From contig CALXLA010000034.1 in the NCBI GenBank assembly GCA_944389075.1, positions 62,001 through 126,000 of the forward strand: a stretch of 64,000 bases of DNA. Reading direction: 5' to 3'. The translations under genes were made by a program, and so were the position numbers. Within the stretch, counting starts at the first letter, position 1, and every line of letters begins with the position of its first letter. Source of the DNA: an uncultured Spirochaetaceae bacterium (lineage in GTDB: Bacteria > Spirochaetota > Spirochaetia > Sphaerochaetales > Sphaerochaetaceae). The notes beneath the pieces are model-generated. The model saw nothing but the letters and a program-made list of their open reading frames with translations, searched no databases and was not told where the DNA came from. Below are positions 35,877 through 44,668 of this stretch, piece after piece.

Positions 35877-36507
35877 TTGCAGGGAATTTCAGCTCGTAGA
35901 ATATCTGCTCAAGCTCAAGCGCGATGTTGATGTTGTGGATGACGTCTGTCTTCTCCCCATTCTCCGCAGGATGCGGCTTGAGCGTTATAGGTGAGAAGTT
36001 CAGGATCCCGTGGATTCCAGCTGCTCTTATCCTTTCCGCGACATCAGCTGCCGATGCTTCCGGGACTGTGATGATGGCGACCTGCACATCGAGAGCCCCT
36101 ACGATTTCCTCCAGACGAGATATAGGATATACCGGAACAGGATAGGATGCTTCTGAGTATATAAGCGGATCAGTATCGAAGCCGGCGACAATCCTTATTC
36201 CATCCGGCTCGAATCCGGAATAATGCATCAGCGCCTTTCCGATTCTGCCACAGCCTACGATTATCACATTCTGGGCATCGCCTTTGCCAAGTATTGCCCC
36301 GATCCTGTCAATCAGCTCATTGATTTCGTATCCGCCCCTTTTCTGGCCGCGGATATCGAGCTGTGAGAAGTCTTTTCTGACAATTGCAGCGGAAACACCG
36401 GCGGCATCTGCCAGATTGTGTGCGAAGACTTTCTCCAAACCGATGGCTCTGAGGCGATTAAGAGCTCTGAAGTAACGAGTAATACGTACCAGCATTTCGC
36501 TGTTCAT
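35869..36507 (-). CDS. rex: Redox-sensing transcriptional repressor Rex
   Basis: 212 aa. Winged-helix N-terminus: RITRYFRALNRLRAIG, AGVSAAIVRKDFSQLD, KRGGYEIN. Rossmann NADH-binding part: VIIVGCGRIGKALMHY, AGFDTDP and AIITVPEASAADVAERI. Rex leaves DNA when NADH rises and typically controls fermentative and hydrogenase genes, which fits its divergent position to the hydrogenase operon. Ribosome site AGGAG about 10 nt before the ATG; TTGAAT-17-TATAAT promoter. Confidence 0.97.
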   Translation of the reverse strand: MNSEMLVRITRYFRALNRLRAIGLEKVFAHNLADAAGVSAAIVRKDFSQLDIRGQKRGGYEINELIDRIGAILGKGDAQNVIIVGCGRIGKALMHYSGFEPDGIRIVAGFDTDPLIYSEASYPVPVYPISRLEEIVGALDVQVAIITVPEASAADVAERIRAAGIHGILNFSPITLKPHPAENGEKTDVIHNINIALELEQIFYELKFPAIR

Positions 36508-36530
36508 TGTTTTATAACTCCTTAATGTGA

Positions 36531-36543
36531 ATTGCGTAACAAT
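36531..36543. promoter_or_regulatory. Candidate operator in the rex promoter
   Basis: ATTG-CGTAA-CAAT near-palindrome just downstream of the rex -10 box; its TAACAAT half resembles the Rex half-site, but the spacing is shorter than in described Rex operators. Confidence 0.25.
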
Positions 36544-36552
36544 AACCAGTGG

Positions 36553-36581
36553 ATTATAGCTTTATCTGAAACTGTATTCAA
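36553..36581 (-). promoter_or_regulatory. Promoter of rex
   Basis: Minus strand TTGAAT (36576-36581), 17-bp spacer, consensus TATAAT (36553-36558). Confidence 0.8.
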
Positions 36582-36596
36582 GTTAAAGGCGTTTTG

Positions 36597-36625
36597 TTGA
36601 AAATAAGATGATGTTCAATTAGAAT
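36597..36625 (+). promoter_or_regulatory. Promoter of the hydrogenase operon
   Basis: TTGAAA (36597-36602), 17-bp spacer, TAGAAT (36620-36625). Confidence 0.8.
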
Positions 36626-36648
36626 TCCAATGAATGAAAGGAGAGACT

Positions 36649-37113
36649 ATGGCTCAGAATATCTTTTCTGATGAGCTCAATGCCTTTATTTCCGAATGGA
36701 AGGGCAAACCGGGTAATCTCATCATGATCCTCCATCGTGTTCAGGAGGAGTATGGATACGTCTCAAGAGAAGCCGCTGACGAAGTAGCAAGGCAGCTTGG
36801 CATACCGATGGCCAAGATCTGGGGCGTATTGACGTTCTATCATTTCTTCAAGCTTAACAAGCCAGGCAAATATAATATACAGGTATGCCTTGGGACTGCA
36901 TGCTATCTCAAAGGTGGAGACATGATTGTCGAAGAGCTTGGCAAGGAACTCAATCTTGATGTCGGTGGACTTACGGAAGATGGCCGCTTCTCTCTGGAAG
37001 CTGTCAGATGTGTGGGCTGCTGCGGACTGGCTCCTGTCATGACGATTTCAGGAGAGGTATTCGGCAAAGTGTCGAAGAACCAGATATCAGGGATCCTGGA
37101 TAAGTTCTCCTGA
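36649..37113 (+). CDS. NuoE-like [2Fe-2S] subunit of NADH-linked hydrogenase (HydC)
   Basis: 154 aa thioredoxin-fold subunit. The helical N-terminus includes LIMILHRVQEEYGYVSREAA and GIPMAKIWGVLTFYHFF. Four cysteine ligands are visible: VCLGTACYLKGG and VRCVGCCGLAPVM. In trimeric electron-bifurcating hydrogenases it works with the NuoF-like and HydA subunits. The ATG 36649 is chosen because the AAAGGAGAG site lies between it and an earlier in-frame ATG (36634). The stop overlaps the next start by one base. Confidence 0.93.
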   Translation: MAQNIFSDELNAFISEWKGKPGNLIMILHRVQEEYGYVSREAADEVARQLGIPMAKIWGVLTFYHFFKLNKPGKYNIQVCLGTACYLKGGDMIVEELGKELNLDVGGLTEDGRFSLEAVRCVGCCGLAPVMTISGEVFGKVSKNQISGILDKFS

Positions 37114-37574
37114 TGCATGCAGTGTCGGATTTCATGCTCGAAGCTGCTATGAACAGCAGCGAAGCCGGAAGCAGCCGCATATCGATAAAGGCTGTCCTGT
37201 CTGAAGGGTATTGGAATGTGACTGTTGCGGATGATGGTATATGGACCCTTGAGGAGGGTTCCGTTACCACTAAAGGCGAGAGGCGTGGCAGGGCTCTTGC
37301 TCTCCTTTCCGAGAGCGCGGAATCCTGGCACATTGAAAAAGGAGAAGGAACTGTTCTTTCCTTCAGGATGGCAGATGACGGCAGCATGGATGATCTTTAT
37401 CATGCGCTGCTTCCGGTTTTCCTGAGGGAAGAAGAAGTCGAAGTTATCATAGGATATGGGGATGGCGGTGCAGCCTTCTCCACATCCGGGCTGAAGAAGA
37501 TGAATGCCTATCCGGAAGGAGCCTCCGGCATAAGGAGCTTCAGAGCTTTGATGGAGAGGCATAGAAGGAGATGA
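37113..37574 (+). CDS. Histidine-kinase-like ATPase domain protein of the hydrogenase operon
   Basis: 153 aa. N-box-like FMLEAAMNSSEAGSS (residues 7-21), then WNVTVADDGIW where a HATPase G1 box is expected (the second Gly is missing), and KGERRGRALALLSESA as a G2-like loop. The C-terminal half VEVIIGYGDGGAAF is not assigned. Small HATPase-like genes sit at the same place in hydrogenase operons of clostridia, but their role is unknown. Overlaps both neighbours (1 bp and, via the ferredoxin-like gene's ribosome site, closely downstream). Confidence 0.65.
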   Translation: MHAVSDFMLEAAMNSSEAGSSRISIKAVLSEGYWNVTVADDGIWTLEEGSVTTKGERRGRALALLSESAESWHIEKGEGTVLSFRMADDGSMDDLYHALLPVFLREEEVEVIIGYGDGGAAFSTSGLKKMNAYPEGASGIRSFRALMERHRRR

Positions 37575-37576
37575 CT

Positions 37577-37954
37577 ATGGCCAAGCTGTCGCTATCTGAT
37601 CTTCATGCTATCAGGGAGCGTGAGGAGAAGAAGCTTAAGATGCGCGATATCCATGGACGCACGACACATGTTGTTGTCGCTATGGGAACAAGCGGGATCG
37701 AGAAGGGCGCGAAGTATACGCTCAATGCAATTGCAGATGAAGTTGAGAAGCTGGGACTTGAGGATGTGATCATCACCCAGACTGGATCTGCTGCTCCGGC
37801 ACCGGAACCGGTTGTCGAGGTTTTCGTACCAGGCAAGGGACTTACCGTCTATGGAAATGTCGATGCTGAGAAGGCAAAGAGGATTGTCGATGAGCATCTT
37901 GCAGGCGGAAAGGTTGTGGAAGACCTGAGAATCGAACTCGAAGGGGGTGTATAA
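37577..37954 (+). CDS. Ferredoxin-like ([2Fe-2S] thioredoxin fold) subunit without cysteines
   Basis: 125 aa. The sequence follows the small 2Fe-2S ferredoxin protein found between the HATPase-like and NuoF genes in hydrogenase operons: THVVVAMGTSGIEKGAKYTL, VIITQTGSAAPAPEPVVEVF and a C-terminal RIVDEHLAGGKVVEDL. The positions that hold Cys in cluster-binding relatives are Ser or Ala here, and the whole protein has no cysteine. It therefore cannot bind a normal Fe-S cluster and may be structural. The ATG 37577 has AAGGAG 6 nt upstream; the ATG at 37571 would abut that site. Confidence 0.8.
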   Translation: MAKLSLSDLHAIREREEKKLKMRDIHGRTTHVVVAMGTSGIEKGAKYTLNAIADEVEKLGLEDVIITQTGSAAPAPEPVVEVFVPGKGLTVYGNVDAEKAKRIVDEHLAGGKVVEDLRIELEGGV

Positions 37955-37955
37955 T

Positions 37956-39743
37956 ATGGGCTTCAAGAACTACATATTCGTCTGTGGCGGTACGGGATGC
38001 GAGTCCTCCCGTTCTGACCAGATTTACCATTCTCTGATTGATGAGGCCGCGCGTCAGGGTGTCGCAGATCAGGTTCAGGTCATCAAGACAGGATGTTTCG
38101 GATTCTGTGAGCAGGGACCGATTGTGAAGATCCTGCCAGAAGACTCCTTCTATGTGCAGGTGAAGCCTGAGGATGCAAAGGAGCTTATAGCAGAGCATGT
38201 CGTCAAGGGACGTGAGGTGACAAGGCTCCTTTACAACAAGACCCCCAGAAAGGCCTATGAGGAAGTCCAGGACATCCAGTTCTATAACAAGCAGATGAGA
38301 ATCGTCCTCAAGAACTGCGGCTCGATCGATCCTGAGAATATCGATGAATATATCGCGGCAGGTGGCTATAAGGCACTTGAGAAGGTCCTTTTCGAGATGT
38401 CCGGGGATGATGTCATCGCAGAGCTCAAGACAGCTGGCCTGAGAGGCCGCGGCGGTGCAGGATTCCCGACATGGATGAAGTGGAACTTCACGAAGCAGGC
38501 AGAAGGCGATGAGAAGTATGTGGTCTGCAATGCTGACGAAGGTGACCCGGGCGCATACATGGACAGATCGACTCTCGAAGGAGACCCGCACTCCGTTCTT
38601 GAGGCTATGACAATCTGTGGAAAGACAATCGGGGCCCACCATGGATATATCTACATAAGAGCTGAGTATCCTCTTGCCATCCACAGGCTTGAAGTCGCTA
38701 TGAAGCAGGCTAGGGAATATGGGCTTCTCGGGAAGGACATCCTTGGCTCTGGATTTGACTATGATATCGAGATAAGGCTTGGAGCCGGTGCATTTGTGTG
38801 CGGTGAGGAGACTGCGCTCCTGCAGTCCATCGAAGGCAACAGAGGTATGCCTCAGCCACGTCCGCCATTCCCTGCAGTGAAGGGACTATGGGGCAAGCCG
38901 ACGGTCATCAACAATGTCGAGACCTGGGCGAATGTCGCTCAGATTATCGTCAATGGCGGTGCATGGTTCGCATCCATCGGTACAGAGGACAGCCATGGTA
39001 CTAAGGTATTCGCACTTACTGGCAAGATCTGCAACTCCGGTCTTGTCGAGGTTCCTATGGGCACGACGCTCCGTGAGATTGTCTATGATATCGGCGGAGG
39101 AATCGCTCACGGCAAGAAGTTCAAGGCTGTCCAGACCGGTGGTCCTTCCGGTGGTCTCATAACAGAAGCCAATCTCGACACACCTATTGATTTCGGCGGT
39201 CTTCAGAAGATCGGTTCGATGATGGGTTCTGGCGGTATGATCGTCATGGATGAGGATGACTGTATCGTTGATGTCGCAAAATTCTATCTGAACTTCACAG
39301 TCGATGAATCATGCGGAAAGTGTGCTCCATGCCGCATCGGCGGAAAGAGCCTCTGCAATATCCTCGAGAAGATCACGCAGGGCAAGGGCGAGCAGGAGGA
39401 CATCAAGCAGATCCAGCAGATCGCGAAAGCCATGCAGATGGGTTCTCTCTGTGCTCTTGGACAGACAGCACCTAATCCTGTCCTTTCATCGCTTAAGTAT
39501 TTCCCGGATGAATATGAGGCCCATATCCATGACAAGAAGTGTCCATCAGGAAAGTGCAAGAAGCTCATCAGCTATGAAATCAATCCTTCGAAGTGCATAG
39601 GCTGTACAGCATGTTCACGCAAGTGTCCTGTCGGCGCTATTTCCGGTGAGGTGAAGAAACCTCACAAGATCAACGGCAATGTATGTATCAAGTGCGGAGT
39701 CTGCAAGGATACATGCAAGTTCAGTGCGATCGAAATTCACTAG
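37956..39743 (+). CDS. NuoF-like NADH/FMN subunit of hydrogenase (HydB)
   Basis: 595 aa. Order of domains: N-terminal thioredoxin-fold 2Fe-2S domain (CGGTGCESS, TGCFGFCEQGP); the FMN/NADH-binding SLBB-containing core (LRGRGGAGFPTWMKW, VCNADEGDPGAYMDR, EYPLAIHRLE, GAGAFVCGEETALLQSIEG); the 4Fe-4S motif ESCGKCAPCRIGGKSLC; and a C-terminal 2x[4Fe-4S] ferredoxin (CIGCTACSRKCPVGAI, CIKCGVCKDTCKFSAI). It oxidises NADH and passes electrons within the complex. AGGGGG stands 8 nt before the ATG. Confidence 0.96.
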   Translation: MGFKNYIFVCGGTGCESSRSDQIYHSLIDEAARQGVADQVQVIKTGCFGFCEQGPIVKILPEDSFYVQVKPEDAKELIAEHVVKGREVTRLLYNKTPRKAYEEVQDIQFYNKQMRIVLKNCGSIDPENIDEYIAAGGYKALEKVLFEMSGDDVIAELKTAGLRGRGGAGFPTWMKWNFTKQAEGDEKYVVCNADEGDPGAYMDRSTLEGDPHSVLEAMTICGKTIGAHHGYIYIRAEYPLAIHRLEVAMKQAREYGLLGKDILGSGFDYDIEIRLGAGAFVCGEETALLQSIEGNRGMPQPRPPFPAVKGLWGKPTVINNVETWANVAQIIVNGGAWFASIGTEDSHGTKVFALTGKICNSGLVEVPMGTTLREIVYDIGGGIAHGKKFKAVQTGGPSGGLITEANLDTPIDFGGLQKIGSMMGSGGMIVMDEDDCIVDVAKFYLNFTVDESCGKCAPCRIGGKSLCNILEKITQGKGEQEDIKQIQQIAKAMQMGSLCALGQTAPNPVLSSLKYFPDEYEAHIHDKKCPSGKCKKLISYEINPSKCIGCTACSRKCPVGAISGEVKKPHKINGNVCIKCGVCKDTCKFSAIEIH

Positions 39744-39753
39744 GAGGCTGTAG

Positions 39754-41499
39754 ATGATTCATCTTACTGTACAGGGAATAGATGTTGAAGTAAGGGATGG
39801 TGCAACCGTCCTTGAGGCTGCAAAAGCTGCAGGTATAAAGATTCCGACGCTTTGCTATCATTCAGATCTGAAGCCGTTCGGATCATGTGGTCTTTGCATC
39901 TGCAAGCAGGAAGGCTCTAAAAAGATAATACGTGCATGCTCAACGCCTGCCGCGGAGGGCATGAGGATCATCACACATGACCATGATCTGTATGATGTCA
40001 GAAGGACGATCCTTGAGCTGACGATGAGTACGCATCCGTCATCATGCCTCCTCTGCACGAAGAACAACAAATGTGAGCTTCAGAAGCTTGCTATCGAGTA
40101 TGGTGTCCGTGAGCAGCCTTTCGAAATCCGTCTTGCTGAGGATAAGAAGGACCGCTCGACAGGAGCTATTGTCCTTGACCCTGAGAAGTGCATCAAGTGC
40201 GGGCGCTGCGTGCAGGTCTGCCAGGGCCTTCAGGGGGTGTATGCGCTTGAGTTCATCGGACGTGGTGACAAGACGACGATGAGTCCTGCTGCTCATCTTC
40301 CTCTCAACGACAGCCCATGCATCAAGTGCGGACAGTGCATCACGCATTGTCCTGTCGGCGCGATCTATGAGCAGGATCATACGCAGACTGCGATGGCTGC
40401 TATTGCAGATCCTGATAAGGTCGTAGCTGTCCAGATTGCTCCAGCTGTAAGAGTCGCGATAGGAGAGGAATTCGGCCTTAAGCCAGGCTCCATCTCGACC
40501 AAGAAGCTTTACACGGCATTGAGGCGCATCGGATTCGATTATGTATTCGATACGAACTTCGGAGCTGATCTTACAATCATGGAAGAAGGCTTTGAACTTA
40601 TCGACAGGGTCACGAAGGGCGGTGTCCTTCCACAGATCACATCATGCTGTCCTGGCTGGGTCGATTATTGTGAGAAGTACTATCCTGATCTCCTGGATAA
40701 TCTTTCGTCGGCAAAGAGCCCTATGATGATGCAGGGAGCTGTCACGAAGACATACTGGGCTGAAAAGCTTGGCATCGACAAGAATAAGATCTACTCTGTT
40801 GCGATAATGCCATGTACTGCAAAGAAGACCGAGATCACAAGGGACGGTGAGCATGCGAGCTCATCCGGTGCACAGGATGTCGATCTTGTCCTCACGACAC
40901 GCGAGATCGCAAGGCTGATTGCTTCCCGTGGTCTTGATTTCGGTAATCTCCCTGAATCTGAGGCTGATAGCCCGCTTGGAGAGTATACAGGCGCAGGTAC
41001 TATCTTCGGTGTCACAGGTGGTGTCATGGAAGCAGCTGTAAGAACTGCATATTATGGCATTACAGGCAAAGAAGCTGAGAATGTCGAGGTGAAGCTTGTA
41101 AGAGGTCTTGATGAAGTGAAGAGAGGCGAGGTCGACATGAATGGCAAGAAAGTGCGTGTCGCTGTCGTCCATGGAATGGCCAATGCGAAGCCTCTTCTCG
41201 ACAAGATCCGCGAGGATAAGCTTGCAGGGAAGGAGCCTGACCTCGATTTCATCGAAATCATGGCATGCCGCGGTGGCTGTATCGCAGGCGGTGGCCAGCC
41301 ATATGGTACAGATGATGAAGTCAGGGAAGAGCGTATCGAAGGTCTGTATGAGGATGACGAGAAGTCTGTCCAGAGATGTTCTCACAACAATCCATCGATA
41401 CAGAAGCTTTACAGCGAATACCTTGGAAAGCCTCTTTCGGAGAAAGCCCATCATCTGCTTCATACCGAGTATAAGGAAGTGCCGGTCTATAAGGCCTGA
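39754..41499 (+). CDS. hydA: [FeFe] hydrogenase catalytic subunit (HydA)
   Basis: 581 aa. N-terminal plant-type 2Fe-2S domain (CYHSDLKPFGSCGLCICKQ), His/Cys3 4Fe-4S motif around HPSSCLLCTKNNKCELQ, then two 4Fe-4S motifs CIKCGRCVQVCQG and CIKCGQCITHCPVGA. The H-cluster motifs are complete: L1 ITSCCPGWV, L2 IMPCTAKKTE and L3 EIMACRGGCIAGGGQP. A small-subunit-like tail follows. With the NuoE- and NuoF-like subunits it fits the bifurcating type that uses NADH and reduced ferredoxin to form H2. Maturases HydE, HydF and HydG are not in the window. Confidence 0.97.
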   Translation: MIHLTVQGIDVEVRDGATVLEAAKAAGIKIPTLCYHSDLKPFGSCGLCICKQEGSKKIIRACSTPAAEGMRIITHDHDLYDVRRTILELTMSTHPSSCLLCTKNNKCELQKLAIEYGVREQPFEIRLAEDKKDRSTGAIVLDPEKCIKCGRCVQVCQGLQGVYALEFIGRGDKTTMSPAAHLPLNDSPCIKCGQCITHCPVGAIYEQDHTQTAMAAIADPDKVVAVQIAPAVRVAIGEEFGLKPGSISTKKLYTALRRIGFDYVFDTNFGADLTIMEEGFELIDRVTKGGVLPQITSCCPGWVDYCEKYYPDLLDNLSSAKSPMMMQGAVTKTYWAEKLGIDKNKIYSVAIMPCTAKKTEITRDGEHASSSGAQDVDLVLTTREIARLIASRGLDFGNLPESEADSPLGEYTGAGTIFGVTGGVMEAAVRTAYYGITGKEAENVEVKLVRGLDEVKRGEVDMNGKKVRVAVVHGMANAKPLLDKIREDKLAGKEPDLDFIEIMACRGGCIAGGGQPYGTDDEVREERIEGLYEDDEKSVQRCSHNNPSIQKLYSEYLGKPLSEKAHHLLHTEYKEVPVYKA

Positions 41500-41507
41500 T
41501 GAGTTGA

Positions 41508-41536
41508 TTAAAGGTGCCGCGAGGCACCTTTTCTTA
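41508..41536. terminator. Bidirectional terminator after hydA
   Basis: AAGGTGCC and GGCACCTT around GCGA, followed by TTCTT on the plus strand and AATCAA on the other side. It separates the hydrogenase operon from the opposite lipoprotein gene. Confidence 0.85.
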
Positions 41537-43555
41537 ATCATGGCTGATTCGCATAAGCACGATCCTGTCGGTATTGTCCTTATCGAAAAGCATCAGATTC
41601 CTTCCGCTTGGCGATATGATCATCTCATCTAGGTTGTCCTCCGGAAGATCCGTTCTTTCGAGTTCCTCCCAGCTGGCACCATCGACATCCAGTGACAGAG
41701 TCACGAGCTGGTTTTCCGTAATATCGATATAGTATGCGAACTCATAGTCCTTGCTGACTGTCAGTGCAGCAGCTTCTGAACCTCCAAGCGATTCAGAGTG
41801 GATGATATTTCCCATGCCATGAGCATCGATGAGGCTCAGGGAGTTTCCGAGATGAAGTACTCTCTCATGACCTACGATTGCTGCATCGATTGTCGAATCA
41901 AGTTCGCTCTGTATCCCGATGAGAGATGCGGACGTATACTTCAGGCCATCTCTGTATCCATAGAGCATATATCCATCTTCAGAGACACCCATATATCCAT
42001 CAGGGCCGTCTTCATACACGGTAGGAATCGAACCTTCCATCCAGATGCTGCTTGCACCGAGCACGACATCATCCCTGCTGTTTCCTGAGGCTGATGTGGT
42101 TATGTGGAATGGAATCATCCTGGCATCTGTTCCAGTATCGTTTGCTGCTACAAGGACCGCATCCAGAGGATTAGTTGACAATCCTGCAAAAAGCGCATCC
42201 GTCATATTCAGGTCCTTATATGTCCATGGACCTGTTTCCGTGAAGTAGCATGAGAATGCCATTGCATCCTGATCATATGTATAGTACTTGACCCCGATCG
42301 GATTGTTCAGAGCGAATACGGCAGTATAGGCAGAACCGACAGGCTTCATCGCAATATCGGAGATGGTACTGGATGAGAGACCGAGGGATGTGTAGCTTAT
42401 TTTCTTCTCTATATTGATATCATTGCGTACGAGACGTCCTATATAAGCCATCCTGTGTTCATTTGAGGCAATAAGCACGGAGCCATTGTCCAGGAACCTG
42501 ATTATCATATCGTCTCCCATTTTCAGGTTTTCCGACTCTTTGATTATCCCTCCGAAATCAGGTGTGCCAGGTTTTCCGGCAGCTATTGCTTCGAATGTCA
42601 CCGCAGTGCTGCTCGTGGAACCTATTTTCGATGAGGAAGCAACCACGTCAAGGCGATGTATTCCGACAGATGGAGTGAATGTTATGCTGGATCCGGAACC
42701 TATCTCAGTACCATTCAGATACCAGAGGATATTGTAGTTCTCAGCCTCATCGTTTTCCGCTTTCATTGACACAGTGACAGCTTCAGCTGCGGGAATCGTA
42801 TCCGTATCGATGCCTTCCATCGTAAGCGTCACAGGAACTCCTGTAGCATTTGTTATTATCATGCTGCCAGGTTCTATGGGCTCATTCTCAAGATCGAACT
42901 CTATCGTCCCATGGGATTCCTGTCCGTTTGCAATCCGTACGGCAACAGTACACCCGGCCACCTGCACATCGTCATCGAAAAGCTGTGCACTCAAGGTATA
43001 TGAGCCGGATTCATGGCCGCTCCCGCTATAAGTTGCGGTCCCCGCCGATTCATCCACAGTGACGCTGAGCTCTGCTGTCTCCTTGTCGCCATACTGCTTG
43101 GCAAGCTGGAGCCTTACGCTTGGCGTTCCGATGATGCTTGATGCATCCCATGAGATATCCACAGAGAGAGAACCTTCACCGATCAGCTCATCGATGGTTA
43201 TCAGCGCATTCTGGTTTTTAGGTGAGAATGCGAATTCCACAGAACCTCTTGCGATAGCATCCTTTTCTTCATTCAGGCCCTCTGCCGTAAGCGTCCATAG
43301 TCCATAAGCGACATTATCCACAGATTCGCTTGTGTGATCCGTGCTTATTATGAACTCGGCGCCATCTGGTCCGGAGCCTGTGATCCTGTAGCTGACGATT
43401 TCCAGTGGATAGTCTGCCGGCTTGATTGTTCCTGATGCGATGGCTTTCTCTTCGCTTATTGTTATGCGCATCGTACCCTTGCCTTCAGGTGTCTGTTCCG
43501 TACAGCTGGCAATGACCGTCAGTGCCAGCATGATGATTATAAGTGCCTTCTTCAT
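41534..43555 (-). CDS. Large lipoprotein with Ig-like and repeat-rich domains
   Basis: 673 aa. Lipoprotein signal KKALIIIMLALTVIASC with the lipidated Cys at residue 18. The N-terminal half looks like a string of beta-sandwich modules (for example YSGSGHESGSYTLSAQLFDD and SITFTPSVGIHRLDVVASSS). The C-terminal half has propeller-like repeats (FLDNGSVLIASNEHRMAYIG, MLYGYRDGL, MIISPSGRNLMLFDKDN). No enzyme motif is recognised; a surface protein is likely. GGAGG precedes the ATG; a TATAAT lies at 43569-43574 on this strand. Confidence 0.8.
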   Translation of the reverse strand: MKKALIIIMLALTVIASCTEQTPEGKGTMRITISEEKAIASGTIKPADYPLEIVSYRITGSGPDGAEFIISTDHTSESVDNVAYGLWTLTAEGLNEEKDAIARGSVEFAFSPKNQNALITIDELIGEGSLSVDISWDASSIIGTPSVRLQLAKQYGDKETAELSVTVDESAGTATYSGSGHESGSYTLSAQLFDDDVQVAGCTVAVRIANGQESHGTIEFDLENEPIEPGSMIITNATGVPVTLTMEGIDTDTIPAAEAVTVSMKAENDEAENYNILWYLNGTEIGSGSSITFTPSVGIHRLDVVASSSKIGSTSSTAVTFEAIAAGKPGTPDFGGIIKESENLKMGDDMIIRFLDNGSVLIASNEHRMAYIGRLVRNDINIEKKISYTSLGLSSSTISDIAMKPVGSAYTAVFALNNPIGVKYYTYDQDAMAFSCYFTETGPWTYKDLNMTDALFAGLSTNPLDAVLVAANDTGTDARMIPFHITTSASGNSRDDVVLGASSIWMEGSIPTVYEDGPDGYMGVSEDGYMLYGYRDGLKYTSASLIGIQSELDSTIDAAIVGHERVLHLGNSLSLIDAHGMGNIIHSESLGGSEAAALTVSKDYEFAYYIDITENQLVTLSLDVDGASWEELERTDLPEDNLDEMIISPSGRNLMLFDKDNTDRIVLMRISHD

Positions 43556-43608
43556 TGCGGCCTCCTGAATTATATACGCCGCAATTGTTATAAACTGACA
43601 GTCTGGGT

Positions 43609-43614
43609 TAGAAT
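43609..43614 (+). promoter_or_regulatory. -10 box TAGAAT, leaderless membrane protein gene
   Basis: TAGAAT ends 7 nt before the ATG at 43622. No ribosome site. Confidence 0.6.
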
Positions 43615-43621
43615 CATTGCT

Positions 43622-44101
43622 ATGAAACGGTTGATCCTTTTCCTTATACTCGCTGTTTTTGGATTATTCGTATATTTTATTTCATTCAAAGGGGAGGTAT
43701 ATCTTCTTTTCATCCCCGTTCTGGCAGTTCTCATCGCTGTTTATTATGTCATCTCTTCCCTTGTGACAGAGAAGATGATAGAGAAGAAGCGAGACGATGA
43801 GAATTTCTTTTATCTGAAGTGCTCGAAGATAAGCGATGATGAGACATCGACTGTTCCCGGTGCACTTGCTGTCACTTCATCAGAGATAGTCTTCTATGTC
43901 AGGAAAGATGCGGCTGGCAATATAAAGCCGGCATGGTCATGTTCTGTATCGGAAATCGAAAGCTATGATATCCGGAAGGTTGATGAGAGACATTCCGGGA
44001 TTGCCATAAAGCTCGCAGGTGCTGAGGATGAGGTGAAGTTCATCTCGTCATCAATCGCAAAGAAGGAGGCTGAGTTCAAGAAGCAGCTTGGCTGGACTTG
44101 A
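43622..44101 (+). CDS. Two-helix membrane protein with small beta domain
   Basis: 159 aa, not recognised. Two membrane helices at about residues 3-22 and 27-47 (LFLILAVFGLFVYFISF, LLFIPVLAVLIAVYYVISSL), then a cytoplasmic part rich in beta strands (LAVTSSEIVFYVRKDA, SYDIRKVDERHSGIAIKLAG) that resembles a PH-like fold only in pattern. Single gene, with an apparent leaderless start. It opens a run of envelope genes. Confidence 0.65.
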   Translation: MKRLILFLILAVFGLFVYFISFKGEVYLLFIPVLAVLIAVYYVISSLVTEKMIEKKRDDENFFYLKCSKISDDETSTVPGALAVTSSEIVFYVRKDAAGNIKPAWSCSVSEIESYDIRKVDERHSGIAIKLAGAEDEVKFISSSIAKKEAEFKKQLGWT

Positions 44102-44136
44102 CCGCTTTTGCCCCTTTTGCTATTCAGATGCCGCTT

Positions 44137-44142
44137 TAGCCT
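44137..44142 (+). promoter_or_regulatory. -10 box TAGCCT, leaderless barrel gene
   Basis: TAGCCT ends 6 nt before the ATG at 44149. Confidence 0.45.
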
Positions 44143-44148
44143 TAAGGT

Positions 44149-44655
44149 ATGAAGCGGCTTTTTGTTATCGCAGTTCTATTGATATCTATGCAGGCAGCCT
44201 CCTCCGCAGCGTGGCAGATCGGTGTGGACCTGCGCTGTATTGATTCTGCTTTCATGGGTGCCCTGAGGCTTGATGCTGAAGCATCTTACAGATTCGGCAG
44301 GGTACGTGTGACGCTTCCTCTCCGTTATTCCCATTCCTTCAGTTACGAACTTGATTTCGCAGAGACAGGACTTTATGTCTCTGTCTATCCATTTGATGGT
44401 TATGGCTTCTTCGCAGGTGTATCACTTGTAAGGCTTGGGGTCTTCTGGGGGCTTGAGGCTCCCTCTGAGAGGTTCATGTTCTTTACCGAAGCTATGGTCG
44501 GCTGGACTTTTGAATTCCCGTATTTCTATATTGAGCCACGTTTCACGATGACGGATATATTCTCATCTGAAACAGGGCGCATGGATGTTCTCTCAAAGGC
44601 GATTCCGCAGTATACGCAGTTCAGGATCAGCCTGATTGCCGGTACTGCATTCTGA
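44149..44655 (+). CDS. Small outer-membrane barrel protein
   Basis: 168 aa. Signal peptide KRLFVIAVLLISMQAASSA. The mature part shows alternating strands (VTLPLRYSHSFSYELDF, GLYVSVYPFDGYGFFAGVSL, FEFPYFYIEPRFTMTD) and ends in a hydrophobic-aromatic residue (AGTAF), typical of an outer-membrane barrel recognised by BamA. Family not known. No ribosome site. Confidence 0.7.
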   Translation: MKRLFVIAVLLISMQAASSAAWQIGVDLRCIDSAFMGALRLDAEASYRFGRVRVTLPLRYSHSFSYELDFAETGLYVSVYPFDGYGFFAGVSLVRLGVFWGLEAPSERFMFFTEAMVGWTFEFPYFYIEPRFTMTDIFSSETGRMDVLSKAIPQYTQFRISLIAGTAF

Positions 44656-44668
44656 TAAGGAGGTGCGT

